Shown here: positions 41,292 to 51,400 of the stretch, one piece after another
How positions within the stretch are numbered: position 1 is the stretch's first letter
Layout of the letters: every line of letters begins with the position of its first letter
Assembly: GCA_934277985.1 (NCBI GenBank)
Contig: CAKQWF010000002.1
Span: 294,355 to 358,354 of the forward strand
Source of the DNA: an uncultured Oxalobacter sp.
GTDB taxonomy: Bacteria > Pseudomonadota > Gammaproteobacteria > Burkholderiales > Burkholderiaceae_D
DNA length: 64,000 bases
Direction of reading: 5' to 3'
Notes under the pieces: generated by a model
What the model was told of the DNA's origin: nothing
Databases searched by the model: none
What the model saw: the letters and a program-made list of their open reading frames with translations, nothing else
Translations under genes and position numbers: made by a program

Positions 41292-41910
41292 GAAATATGC
41301 AGGAATTGTTGTAGGAATTGCCATAGCATTGGCAAGTGCGCCAACTTATGCCCAGTTAGGTGGACTGGCAGGTTCTTTATTGGGTGGAAAAAATAGTAAT
41401 AGCACTAGTAAAAGCATTTCGGCAGAAAACATAGTGAAAAAATATGTAGACGGTAGTAAAGATGTCATGACGGCTGATGTTCATTTGCTTAATGCATTGG
41501 GCTTGAAAGAACAGGCGGCTAAAGAAGAATTAGCTGCCAAGAATTTGACGGAAGGTGCAACAGCATCCGGTCTCGAAGATGCTGTTGCCATTCAGACTGA
41601 AAGCAGCAAGGCTTTGGCGGAAAAAATGAATGAAGAGAAAGTGGTCATGGATGACAAAAGCAAAAAGACATATACAAAAGGATTGTTGTATTTGGCTAAG
41701 GGCATGCTGAAATACAAAGGACTGACTTCGGATGTGAAAAGCTATACACCAAGTGTTTCATCCATTGGAACAGCTGGAAATTCCGCATTGTATATTGTGA
41801 AATCTTTGCCGACTTCCAGTAAGAATCTGTATGAAACCTTGAAGAAAGCGGTTTCATTTGCTCGAGAAAACAAGATTGAAGTTCCCAAGGAAGCAACCAG
41901 TCTGCTCTGA
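41284..41910 (+). CDS. Exported hypothetical protein, operon gene 4
   Basis: From ATG 41284, behind AAAGGAAATGAA, the protein has 208 residues with a signal peptide (IVVGIAIALASAPTYAQ). A Gly-rich stretch LGGLAGSLLGG follows, then an almost wholly helical Lys/Ala/Glu-rich body (AKEELAAKNLTEGATASGLE). No catalytic motif is seen. It looks like a periplasmic helical accessory protein. An ATG at 41278 is an alternative start. Confidence 0.72.
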   Translation: MNKKYAGIVVGIAIALASAPTYAQLGGLAGSLLGGKNSNSTSKSISAENIVKKYVDGSKDVMTADVHLLNALGLKEQAAKEELAAKNLTEGATASGLEDAVAIQTESSKALAEKMNEEKVVMDDKSKKTYTKGLLYLAKGMLKYKGLTSDVKSYTPSVSSIGTAGNSALYIVKSLPTSSKNLYETLKKAVSFARENKIEVPKEATSLL

Positions 41911-41969
41911 TTCCATTTATCCAACTATATGGATGTTGAGTACATTCCTATTTCAATGAGCCGCTAATC

Positions 41970-43424
41970 ATGAAAAGAATATTTTTACCGCTTTTTTTGA
42001 CCTGCTTGCTGGTAACCGCATGTTCTGAGAAAAAAGAAGTTCCGCCCAAGACAGATACCCCTAATCTGACACAAACTCCTGACGTGGGCAAAATTGAGCA
42101 GGTTTCTGTTAAAGCCAAAGGCATGGGAATAACCCCTGGAGCAGCTGTCAACGATGCATTGAAGACAGCCATTATGCAAGTAAATGGAGTAAAAGTTGCA
42201 TCGAATTCTGTTAATGTGAATTCCTTGCAGAAAGTGACCGCCAATCTGGATGTAGAAACAGCAGACGGAAAGGACAGTGGAAAAGCAACAGCTGTCGTTC
42301 AGGGACAGGCTTTCGCTGAGGCAATCGTTTCCCAGTCCAAAGGACTTGTCTCTTCGTTCAAAGTATTGGATATCGACCAGACAGGTAACAATACCTATTC
42401 CGTTGAAATCGAAGCACAAATTGCCAAATTCAAGGCACCGGAAGATGCGGGGAAAATCAAGATTGTTGTGGCGCCGCTCCGCTCGGAAACAGCTACCTTT
42501 GATATTGGTGGAAGACAGGTGCCTGCTGAGCAGATTCTTTCACCTATCCGGCAACAAATTATTGACTCATTGACCCAAACAGGACGGTTTACTGTACTGG
42601 ACAGGCAGTTTGAAGGTGAGCTACAAAGTGAGTTGGATATGATTGGTTCCGGACAAACAGTCAATACCGACTTTGCAAAACTTGGACAGGCATTGAGTGC
42701 CGATATTGTCTGGGTTGGCGTGGTCAACAATCTGGGATACAACAAACATGTCAGAAAATTGCAGACATCAGACCGCAGTCTGGTCAGTTACTCTGGTGGC
42801 TGGTCTGTGTCCCAAAGACTGATCAATCTGGCGACCCGGCAAATCCTTCAATCCAATACTCTTCAGGGAACGCCTCCTTCCATTGCTCCAACGACATTGG
42901 GGACGAATTTCAATGAACATGCCGTATTAAAGAACATGGAAAACGAAATCGCCAAAAAGGCGACGGAAGCCATCATTCAGCAAACATTCCCAATTTCAGT
43001 TGTACAACGGGATGGCAATAACGTCGTGTTGAGTCAAGGAGGACAAGCTGTCAAGCAAAATGGGCGTTACATGGTCTATTTGCAGGGCAAGGAAATCAAG
43101 GATCCTCAAACAGGGCAATCTCTGGGAAATATGGAAACGCCATGTGGTGAAGTCGTTATCACTCGTGTGACACCGAAATTGTCTTATGGTGTACTGGAAA
43201 ATGTTTCAATGGATTTGACTAATGTTCAACCGGGTGCATTGCAAGTGAAAGAAGAAATCACTGTTTCAAAAGCGAAAACTCCTGAATCGCCAGCAAATAC
43301 AGAAACAACTTCTAATGTAACTGTAACTTCCGGAGATGCTCAATCCGGAGGAAATAAAACAAAACCGAAACAACAAATCCGGAAGATTAAAAATACCACA
43401 ACCAGTGATCACGATGACTGGTAG
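41970..43424 (+). CDS. FlgT/CsgG-like lipoprotein, operon gene 5
   Basis: The 484-residue protein has a lipoprotein signal with lipobox LLVTAC (Cys ~18). Three domains follow in the order of flagellar FlgT. An N-terminal LPP20/FlgT-N-like domain (about 45-150) has VKAKGMGITPGAAVNDALK and GLVSSFKVLDID. A TolB-N/CsgG-like domain (about 165-300) has IKIVVAPLRSETATF and RQQIIDSLTQTGRFTVLDR. A FlgT-C-like domain (about 355-420) has VVLSQGGQAVKQNGRYMVYL and GEVVITRVTPKLSYG. A polar Ser/Thr/Lys tail ends it. No flagellar genes are nearby, so it probably forms or supports an outer-membrane channel or ring for another system. Confidence 0.82.
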   Translation: MKRIFLPLFLTCLLVTACSEKKEVPPKTDTPNLTQTPDVGKIEQVSVKAKGMGITPGAAVNDALKTAIMQVNGVKVASNSVNVNSLQKVTANLDVETADGKDSGKATAVVQGQAFAEAIVSQSKGLVSSFKVLDIDQTGNNTYSVEIEAQIAKFKAPEDAGKIKIVVAPLRSETATFDIGGRQVPAEQILSPIRQQIIDSLTQTGRFTVLDRQFEGELQSELDMIGSGQTVNTDFAKLGQALSADIVWVGVVNNLGYNKHVRKLQTSDRSLVSYSGGWSVSQRLINLATRQILQSNTLQGTPPSIAPTTLGTNFNEHAVLKNMENEIAKKATEAIIQQTFPISVVQRDGNNVVLSQGGQAVKQNGRYMVYLQGKEIKDPQTGQSLGNMETPCGEVVITRVTPKLSYGVLENVSMDLTNVQPGALQVKEEITVSKAKTPESPANTETTSNVTVTSGDAQSGGNKTKPKQQIRKIKNTTTSDHDDW

Positions 43425-43434
43425 AAATATTAAG

Positions 43435-43456
43435 AGCCCCCTTAAAAAAGGGGGCT
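43435..43456 (+). terminator. Hairpin at end of exported-protein operon
   Basis: AGCCCCC (43435-43441) pairs with GGGGGCT (43450-43456) around TTAAAAAA, 10 bp after the lipoprotein stop. No T-run follows, so it may act as a weak terminator or an mRNA 3' end stabiliser. Confidence 0.5.
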
Positions 43457-43725
43457 AAGTGTTAGTTATAAAAAGAAATTAAATTTCCAAATAATGTGAC
43501 TCATGTTTATTATTCGCTTGAACAAATGAAAAAAGATAGGAGAGCGCGAATAAAATAGTAATAATGAAATATCTGATAGAGAAATAGTTGATAGGATATT
43601 TTCTGTTTGCTTTTATCTATTATGATAACAAGGAATATAATTAAAAGTTTTGTTGGAAAAGTTAAATAACAATTATTTGTATAGATAAACAGAAATTTAC
43701 AATTTACTTTGTAGGAAAATTTGTT
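43457..43725. other. AT-rich intergenic region
   Basis: A very AT-rich stretch without a supported gene. It probably carries the promoter of the LprI-like gene that follows; no clear repeat or RNA is seen. Confidence 0.4.
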
Positions 43726-44085
43726 ATGAAAAGCAGGATTATATTTTTTTTGGTTGCTTTTTTGTCATCGATGTCCGTTTTTGCTGTATCGTTTGATTGC
43801 TCAAAGGCAACAACCTTTGTTGAGAAAACTATTTGTTCAGATGCTCAACTGAGCGAGATGGATGATGCATTGAATGATAATTATAGGAGCATGGCTAGTT
43901 CCAATTTTGGAGGATCTGTTAAGGAATTGAAAAAAGAACAGATTCGCTGGATTAAACAACGGAACAAATGTCAGACAAGACAATGTATAGTGGCTTCCTA
44001 TAAAAAGCGGCTTGATGAAACATGTGATTATGGCGTTATATCTGGTGTGCATCCGATCTGTAAATATTCAAGTGATTTTGAATGA
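43726..44085 (+). CDS. LprI-family (DUF1311) exported protein
   Basis: The 119-residue protein has a signal peptide (IIFFLVAFLSSMSVFAVS). The DUF1311/LprI pattern follows: FDCSKATTFVEKTICSD, LSEMDDALNDNYR, then EQIRWIKQRNKCQTRQCI and a final Cys-containing tail. Related proteins include lysozyme inhibitors, so a role against host or competitor lysozyme is possible but not shown. A terminator hairpin follows at 44113. Confidence 0.85.
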   Translation: MKSRIIFFLVAFLSSMSVFAVSFDCSKATTFVEKTICSDAQLSEMDDALNDNYRSMASSNFGGSVKELKKEQIRWIKQRNKCQTRQCIVASYKKRLDETCDYGVISGVHPICKYSSDFE

Positions 44086-44112
44086 AACATGATCATATAG
44101 TGGAATGACATT

Positions 44113-44139
44113 AAAGAGCTGATTGATATCAGCTCTTTT
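44113..44139 (+). terminator. Intrinsic terminator after LprI-like gene
   Basis: AAAGAGCTGAT (44113-44123) pairs perfectly with ATCAGCTCTTT (44128-44138) around TTGAT-type loop bases, with the T-run inside and just after the stem. It ends the LprI-like transcript before the DUF262 gene. Confidence 0.78.
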
Positions 44140-44282
44140 GTTAGGAAGATATTATTGTATTATGTTTATATCGAAAATGTCTGGATCATGTATTGAATTG
44201 ATTGGATATTTTGAGCTAGATCGATTTTGAACCTCCATTTTGTAAGTGAAATTATGTTGAATAATTGTTGCGGTAGAATATT

Positions 44283-46385
44283 ATGAAAGGAACACAAGAA
44301 TTTCTGACAAATCTTATTGGAATGAACAATGTTCAGTTTGTTATCCCGGTATATCAGAGGAATTACAGTTGGCAGGAAAAAGAATGTCAGCAATTATTGG
44401 ACGATCTGGTAAAACTGATGAAATCAGATGATGTTAATAAAAAACATTTTCTGGGAAGTGTGGTTTTGAGTGGAGGAACCGTAGGAAGTAAAACAAATTA
44501 TATTGTGGTTGATGGACAGCAACGGTTGACAACAGTATTTATCCTGTTGGTGTCGATGTTTAATATATTAAAAGAAAGAGATGGCGTTCAAAATCAGAAT
44601 TCACTTTATCATCAAATATGGCAGCAGTATTTAGTAAATCAGTTTGAAAAGGACATTGATCGAAAGAAACGGTTGCGTCCACTTGAATCCGATCGAAAGC
44701 AATATAATAGGCTGTTTGAATCCGATGGCGAACTTGATGAGAAAGAATCCAATATTACCAGAAATTATCATTTCTTCAGAAACCAGATCCTTGTTGATGA
44801 AATAAATATAGATGATCTTTTTGACGTATTGGGACGTTTGGAATTGATATGTATCAATCTTGAGACTGGTGATGATCCGCAGCGAATTTTTGAAAGCCTG
44901 AATTCAACCGGTGTGGCATTGGAAGAAAGCGATAAGATCAGAAACTATATTCTTATGGGAATGTCCCTAGGGGATCAGGAAGAATATTACAAGAAGTACT
45001 GGCTTGAAATAGAAAGAAGGCTCAAGGCAAATGAACAGTCCCTGATGGAAGAGTTCATGAGGCATTATCTTGTGCTCCATTTTAAAGACAATATTATGAA
45101 TCGGGAAATCTATTTCAAATTCAGGGAGTATGCTGAGACAGTCGGTGACAACAAAAAATTGCTTGAAGAACTTTACGATTATGCCAAGTTATATGAAACT
45201 ATTTTAAGACCTGATGATAGGCTGTCTTTCAAGAATAATCTGGTTCGTTTGAATCAGCTTGGGTTTACGGTGATCTATCCGTATTTGCTGGTTTTACTTG
45301 ACAAGTTCAAAAAGGGTATCCTCTCGGGAGAAGAAGTCAAGGAAATACTGCAAACCATAGAAAGTTATCTGTTTAGGCGAATTATAGTCGGTCTGCCATC
45401 GCATGGTTACAGCCGCATTTTTGTCAGCATCGAAGATAATGTCAGAAAAAGACAAGATACTAAAGATGGCAACTATGTTGATATTGTGAACTCACTCTTT
45501 TTGGCGGATGGGAAAAATCGCAGATTCCCGCATGACAATGAATTTCTTGAAAATCTTATGTCCCGCAATATTTATGAAGAATTGTTACCTGCTTACAGAA
45601 AGTATCTGTTTAGTCGTCTGGAGAATGGCGATAGCAAAGAGCAAACCAATGTAATAGCGCGACTGGAAAATACACAATACACCATTGAACATATCATGCC
45701 ACTGACCTTGAACTCTCAATGGATAGATGCATTGGGAGAGAACTACGAGGAAATCCATGAAACATGGCTGCATACTTTGCCGAACCTGACCCTGACGGGC
45801 TATAACAGTAAATATAGCAATCGCTCTTTTGAAGAGAAAATGACCATGAAGGATGGGTTCAGAGACAGTCCGTTACGACTTAATAAATACATTGGACGAT
45901 GTGAGACATGGACGGAAAAGGAGCTTAGGGAACGTAAATTAATCTTGGAAAAACTTGCGACAGAACTCTGGAAACGTCCTGTGACCTCATACAAAGAACA
46001 ACACGAAGAAATCGTTTCCTGTTCGATAGAAGATGTCAGGAATTTCAGAAAAAGAGAAAAATTGTATTCATTTGTACTTTTTGGAAAAGAGCAAGTTAAT
46101 TCTGTATGGAAGTCCATGTTTGTAGATGTGTTTGAAATACTACGCGAATATGATCCAATACGCTTCCAAACCTTGCTGCAGAAAGAGAAACCTGAATGGA
46201 TATACCCTGAGCAGAAATATAAAGGATGCGAGAAAATAGAAGAAGGAAATTATTATCTGTATGTTCCATTGAATACGCTGGAAATGATGAGTGGTATCCA
46301 GTATCTTCTTCATGAATACGGTCTTGATGATAATGACATTACCTTCAATATCCGAAGATCGGATGATACCGATACTGAGGAATAA
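44283..46385 (+). CDS. GmrSD-like DUF262/DUF1524 protein
   Basis: The 700-residue protein has an N-terminal DUF262 (GmrS/ParB-like) domain: FVIPVYQRNYSWQEKE near residue 20 and the DGQQRLTT motif at D77-R81. The middle carries a DUF1524-type HNH nuclease motif, YTIEHIMPL with His-470, followed by LPNLTLTGYNSKYSNRSFEEK. A ~110-residue C-terminal domain (EKLYSFVLFGKEQVNSVWKS) is seen in some DUF262 proteins. The family includes type IV restriction enzymes that cut modified phage DNA using nucleotide hydrolysis, so defence is the likely role. The start has only a weak ribosome site. Confidence 0.88.
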   Translation: MKGTQEFLTNLIGMNNVQFVIPVYQRNYSWQEKECQQLLDDLVKLMKSDDVNKKHFLGSVVLSGGTVGSKTNYIVVDGQQRLTTVFILLVSMFNILKERDGVQNQNSLYHQIWQQYLVNQFEKDIDRKKRLRPLESDRKQYNRLFESDGELDEKESNITRNYHFFRNQILVDEINIDDLFDVLGRLELICINLETGDDPQRIFESLNSTGVALEESDKIRNYILMGMSLGDQEEYYKKYWLEIERRLKANEQSLMEEFMRHYLVLHFKDNIMNREIYFKFREYAETVGDNKKLLEELYDYAKLYETILRPDDRLSFKNNLVRLNQLGFTVIYPYLLVLLDKFKKGILSGEEVKEILQTIESYLFRRIIVGLPSHGYSRIFVSIEDNVRKRQDTKDGNYVDIVNSLFLADGKNRRFPHDNEFLENLMSRNIYEELLPAYRKYLFSRLENGDSKEQTNVIARLENTQYTIEHIMPLTLNSQWIDALGENYEEIHETWLHTLPNLTLTGYNSKYSNRSFEEKMTMKDGFRDSPLRLNKYIGRCETWTEKELRERKLILEKLATELWKRPVTSYKEQHEEIVSCSIEDVRNFRKREKLYSFVLFGKEQVNSVWKSMFVDVFEILREYDPIRFQTLLQKEKPEWIYPEQKYKGCEKIEEGNYYLYVPLNTLEMMSGIQYLLHEYGLDDNDITFNIRRSDDTDTEE

Positions 46386-46555
46386 TCGGAACGTATGAGA
46401 TAAACAGAATCAGGCTGACAGGAATATTTTCATGAAAAGTTTCTGCATAATTATCTTTTTCAGCATGTCATGATGGCGTTATAAAAAACGATATTTCAAT
46501 TATCCGTAAATATGGATAGACCATCATAAAGCGTTCCTGATTAATCAGAAAAACG

Positions 46556-47101
46556 ATGAATACCAGCACGGCACAATACCGGAAACACGAATGCTATTAT
46601 TGCCATGCATTAAAGCCTGCCAATGAGATGCACAAAAAGACAGTAGAAGAAAAATCCGGAAGGACGTCGTGGGGTCTTTCATTCAATCCTGCCCGAAAGA
46701 AATCCGGAAGAATCTATACAGGCAAAACACATTACAAAACCAGAGAAGTCTGGGTATGTGATTCCTGTGTACGTACCCGCAGTTCCCTTTCATTCATGGC
46801 AGCCAGTGCAGGCAACTGGGCAGCGAGAACCTTTCTGAAAGTCATTATCGGAATAGTAATAGTGATCACCCTGCTGGTCATGTGCATCCATGGAAAAAAC
46901 AAGTCCGAACCAAGAGAAAACCGGACAGAACCGGTACAGGTGCAAAATCAGGGACAGGAACCTGTTCAACAAAAAACCTCTTCCATTGAAGAAGAGAAAA
47001 AGCCTTCGTCCTTGAATAACCTCATTGATAAACTGAAACAGAATGCATCGAAAACGAAATCCGCACATTTTGACAATGATGAACCGGAATATCTGAAATA
47101 A
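46556..47101 (+). CDS. Zinc-ribbon membrane protein, unknown
   Basis: The 181-residue protein has an N-terminal cysteine pair pattern CYYCHALKPANEM and VCDSCVRTR, likely a zinc ribbon. One membrane segment follows (about 98-112, VIIGIVIVITLLVMCI), then a charged Glu/Gln/Lys tail. No family is recognised. The ATG lies at the first Met; no strong ribosome site is visible. It heads a run of small unknown genes on the plus strand. Confidence 0.72.
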   Translation: MNTSTAQYRKHECYYCHALKPANEMHKKTVEEKSGRTSWGLSFNPARKKSGRIYTGKTHYKTREVWVCDSCVRTRSSLSFMAASAGNWAARTFLKVIIGIVIVITLLVMCIHGKNKSEPRENRTEPVQVQNQGQEPVQQKTSSIEEEKKPSSLNNLIDKLKQNASKTKSAHFDNDEPEYLK

Positions 47102-47172
47102 ATGAACACAACCTGCTTGTACAAAGTGAGAATCGTCATTCCTTAAACACATAGGAAGGATAGGAACCGAAA

Positions 47173-47793
47173 ATGGAAAACGCCCTTGAATCTGCCAGTC
47201 AGAATGATCCGCTGGACAGGCTCTACTCCCACTACAACCAGTTCGAGCCGATAGCTATCCTGTCAGTCGATACACCGGACAATACAGCGGAACAGAATCA
47301 GGAAAACCTCGCCGCATTGACCCGCCACCTATCCCTTGCCGGATTCCTGTATCACCGGATACAGGGTGAATATACCGACAGAAACAAACAAACCATCGAA
47401 GATACCCACACCGTCATCATCTACGCCTATCCCGACAGACAGAAAGAACTGGAAAAATTCACCCTGTCACTGGGCAAGGCATTCCACCAGCAAGCCGTCA
47501 TACTCATCGGTAAATCCGGACAGACCCGCCTGATTTCCCCACAGGGTGATACCCCGGAACAGACACTGGGAAGCTTTCATCCCGAAAACCTCCGCCAATA
47601 CTTCAACAAAACCGGCAAAAAGAAATACCGGATCAAAACACTGTCCGAACCCAAAAACTACCTGGAACGTCCCAAAACATGGGAAATGCCCGCCTTTGAA
47701 ACATACCGGAAAAAACTGGTTCAGACAGAAGACATCTATACCGAATGGGAAAAATGCATCATCCAGCCGAAGCCAGACAAACCATCGGAATGA
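47173..47793 (+). CDS. DUF3293-like hypothetical protein
   Basis: The 206-residue protein is cytoplasmic. Its middle, with FEPIAILSVDTPDNTAEQNQ, a polar loop, then KAFHQQAVILIGKSGQTRL, resembles the DUF3293 layout. The family has no established function. AGGAAGGATAGGAACC precedes the start. The next gene begins 20 bp downstream. Confidence 0.65.
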   Translation: MENALESASQNDPLDRLYSHYNQFEPIAILSVDTPDNTAEQNQENLAALTRHLSLAGFLYHRIQGEYTDRNKQTIEDTHTVIIYAYPDRQKELEKFTLSLGKAFHQQAVILIGKSGQTRLISPQGDTPEQTLGSFHPENLRQYFNKTGKKKYRIKTLSEPKNYLERPKTWEMPAFETYRKKLVQTEDIYTEWEKCIIQPKPDKPSE

Positions 47794-47812
47794 AAACAGA
47801 AAGGACCGTCCC

Positions 47813-48172
47813 ATGAAAGAACACATCAACCGGATCCTGTACCGATACGACCTCCTGATGACAGGCTGCAAAGAAAATCCGGGCATGGAAGATGAATATC
47901 AGGATATTGCAGAGGAACTGATCAGACAGATCGAAGAAAACAAACATCCGCAAAAACAGCTGGAACCCGTTCACCTCAAAAAAGCCTTCGGGCAATGTTT
48001 TGGAGAAGACATACTGGAAGACATGGGCGTTCCGGAAGAAAACATCCGGCAGTGCATGGATGAAATCAACAAAATCCACTTCGCTTACTGCCGGTCACTC
48101 CGGTTTTGCGATACCGGAAATGATATGGGCGAAGTCGTGATGATATCTCTGGAAAAAGATAAAACCAATTAA
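47813..48172 (+). CDS. Small acidic hypothetical protein
   Basis: From ATG 47813, behind GAAAGGACCG, the protein has 119 residues. It is acidic and helix-rich (DEYQDIAEELIRQIEENK, then FGEDILEDMGVPEENIRQC) with two Cys in the C-terminal part. No signal or membrane segment. The size and charge recall immunity proteins, but there is no toxin partner in sight. Function unknown. Confidence 0.68.
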   Translation: MKEHINRILYRYDLLMTGCKENPGMEDEYQDIAEELIRQIEENKHPQKQLEPVHLKKAFGQCFGEDILEDMGVPEENIRQCMDEINKIHFAYCRSLRFCDTGNDMGEVVMISLEKDKTN

Positions 48173-48182
48173 GGAAGAACAC

Positions 48183-48368
48183 ATGAGCGAGCAAGCTATC
48201 GATCCTATTCTTCGTGCACGGTATTGCAAACTCTTGGATGAGCATCCGGACTATACGGGCAAACAACTGAAAACATTGTTTTTTGAAACTTACGGTGATA
48301 CATACACCGAAGAAGATTATGAAAGAGTAAGAGCGTATATTCTGGACGCCTATTCGAAAGATATCTGA
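48183..48368 (+). CDS. Small hypothetical protein, 61 residues
   Basis: A GGAAG lies eight bases before the ATG. The 61-residue protein is acidic (IDPILRARYCKLLDEHPDYT, then EEDYERVRAYILDAY) and probably a small helical domain. It lies in the same close-packed run as the two preceding genes. No family is recognised. Confidence 0.6.
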   Translation: MSEQAIDPILRARYCKLLDEHPDYTGKQLKTLFFETYGDTYTEEDYERVRAYILDAYSKDI

Positions 48369-48440
48369 AACCGGAAATTCCGGGCATCGGAAAAACATCC
48401 GGCAGAGAGTGGATATCCTCATATTTCTGGAAAGATACAG

Positions 48441-51400
48441 ATGCAGCAATCGAACAACAATCAGATTCTTTACTCGCCATCAGACCTGATTACCTTTCTG
48501 GGATGTCGCCATGCCAGTTTCCTTGACATAAAAGCATTGGAAAATGGCATGAACAAAGCCGAAACCGGCACGACAAGCCAATTGCTGCAAAAGAAAGGGC
48601 AGGAGCATGAGAAAGCCTATCTCAGGCATCTGAAAGAGACGGGAAAAGACGTGGTCGAAATTCCAAAAGACCGCAGCCTGCCGGATCGGATCAAGCTGAC
48701 ACGGGATGCCATCCGGTCGGGAGCGGATATCATCTATCAGGCAGCCTTTCTTGCCTCATCATGGCGTGGCGATGCGGACTTACTGGTGAAATGCAATACC
48801 CCTTCCGCATGGGGTGATTTCAGCTATGAGGTATTGGACACCAAACTGGCACGGACAGCCGAACCGGAACATATCATGCAATTGTGCGTGTATACCGAAT
48901 TGCTGACAGCGTTACAGGGTGTTCGTCCGGTCAATATGCATTTGTATCTGGGAAACCATGAAAAACACAGCTTCCGGGTCGCGGATTTCTTTTATTACTA
49001 TACGCGAGCCAAAAAACGCTTCGAAAATTATCTTCGGAGACTGCCGGTCGATTCCAGTCCCGAACCATGTGGACATTGCACCATCTGTTCATGGCGGGAC
49101 AATTGTAAAGAACAGTGGAAAAAAGAAGACCATTTAAGCCTCGTCGCCAATATTCAGCGCTCCCAGATCGATAAACTGCAAAAGGCAGGAATATATACCG
49201 TTGCCGGACTGGCAGCGACATCGCCAGAGAAAAACATTCCCGACCTGAACCGGAATGTATTCCGGCGTTTGCAATCGCAAGCCGTTTTGCAGCATCACAA
49301 GGCAGAGACAGGACATGACCGGATCGAAATCCTGTCTTTTCCGCCGGGCAAGGGATTCACACGCATTCCCAGACCGGATGAGGGGGATCTGTTTTTCGAT
49401 ATGGAAGGCGACCCTCTTTATCCGGATGGTCTGGAGTACCTGTTCGGAATTTACTATTTGAAAAATGGAACAGCATGTTTCAAACCGTTCTGGGCGCATA
49501 ACCATCAGGAAGAAAAAGAAACATTCATCCGTTTCATGCGCTTTCTGGCAGATCATCTGGCAAAACATCCCCATGCCTATATCTACCATTACAATCACTA
49601 TGAAACGACGGCACTGAAACGACTGGCATGTCGCCATGCCGTATGCGAAGAACAGCTGGACAATCTGCTTCGTCGCCATAAATTCGTCGATCTGTATCTG
49701 GTCGTAAGAGAAAGTATCCGGACATCCGAACCGCGTTATTCCATCAAGAATCTGGAAACCTTCTATATGGACAAGCGCGCCAATGCCGTCGCAACTGCCG
49801 TGGACAGTATCGTGGTGTACAACCGATGGCGTGAAACGGAAGATGACAGACTTTTGCAGGAAATCGCGGATTACAATGAGGTAGATTGTCATTCTACATA
49901 TTTGTTGCGTAACTGGCTGTTGACCCTGAAGCCGGAAGATTCGCCATGGTTCGATGATGTGTCCGGAGACGTTCAAAATGAAGAACCGTTGCGCAAGGAC
50001 TGGGAAATCGAATATGAACAATACCAGACCCGTTTGGGAATGAAAGACGACAATCCGTTACCGGTCAACGAACGCCTGTCGCACTTGCTGGAATTTCATA
50101 ACCGGGAAGCGAAACCGCAATGGTGGAATCTGTTTGAACGTCAGAATAAATTCGATGAGGAACTGGTCGATGACATCGAATGTCTGGGCTGTTTGCAGCA
50201 GACAGGCACACCGGAACCGGACAAAAAGTCCCTGATTTATTCCTATCGTTTTCCATCACAGGAATACAAACTGAAAACCGGTGATCAGGTGATTGACGTG
50301 GCAACCGCAGAGAGAGCAGGAACGATTGCCGGAATCGATGAAGATAACAGAATCGTCAGAATCAGGCGAAGTGCGAGCAGGGAAGCATTACCAGAAAATC
50401 TTTCCATCGGACCGACCGGACCTATCGACAGCAAGATCGTCCGTGCAGCGATATACCGTTATGCAGGTCAGGTACTTGATGCGCCTGATGCGAGGCTTGC
50501 CGCAACAGAACTGCTGGCAAAAAATGCGCCCCGAATACGGGGCAAAAAAATCGGCATCACGTCCAATTCACACAAAGCCATCCATAACCTGCTGGAAAGC
50601 ATCGAACGTGTCGCCACTGAAAAAAACATGCCATTTCAGGGCGTCAAGAAAGCCAGTGGCGGCAACAAGGAAACCGTTTTTGACGGAAAATTCATTCATT
50701 CGGAAACCGGAACGGAAAATATCGATCTGGATGCCAACTTGTTTGCGGGAACCGCATGGACGTTTGCCCATCCTTATTTCAGCGATCAGCTGGATTACCT
50801 GTTTATCGATGAAGCCGGGCAAGTTGCGACAGCCAATGTCGTTGCCATGGCGACTTCCACGAAAAACATTATTCTGGTGGGAGACCAGATGCAACTGGGA
50901 CAGCCCGTTCAGGGAACACATCCCGGAGAAGCAGGATTGTCGGTGCTGGAATTCCTGTTGGGCGATCATTCCACCATTCCAGCCGATCGTGGCATTTTCC
51001 TTGACCGGACCTATCGCATGCATCCCCGTATATGCCGGTTCATTTCGGATGCATTTTATGATGGTCGCCTGCATGCGGATGAAAGTACAGGCAAACGTCA
51101 TCTGAATCTGGAAAATATCGACTTGCCCGAAGAAGGCATCGTCGTCATTCATGCCGAACATAATCACTGTTCACAAAAAAGTACGGAAGAAGGCAAAATC
51201 ATCAAAGCCAGATATCAGGCATTGCTGGGACAGACATTCACAGACCGAAACGGTGATATACGACGGATTACCGAAGACGATATTCTGGTCGTAACCCCGT
51301 ATAATGTACAAGTGAACTATCTGCGCGCTATCCTGCCGGAAAATGCCAGAGTGGGGACAAGTGGATAAATTTCAGGGACAGGAAGCACCTGTCGTACTGG

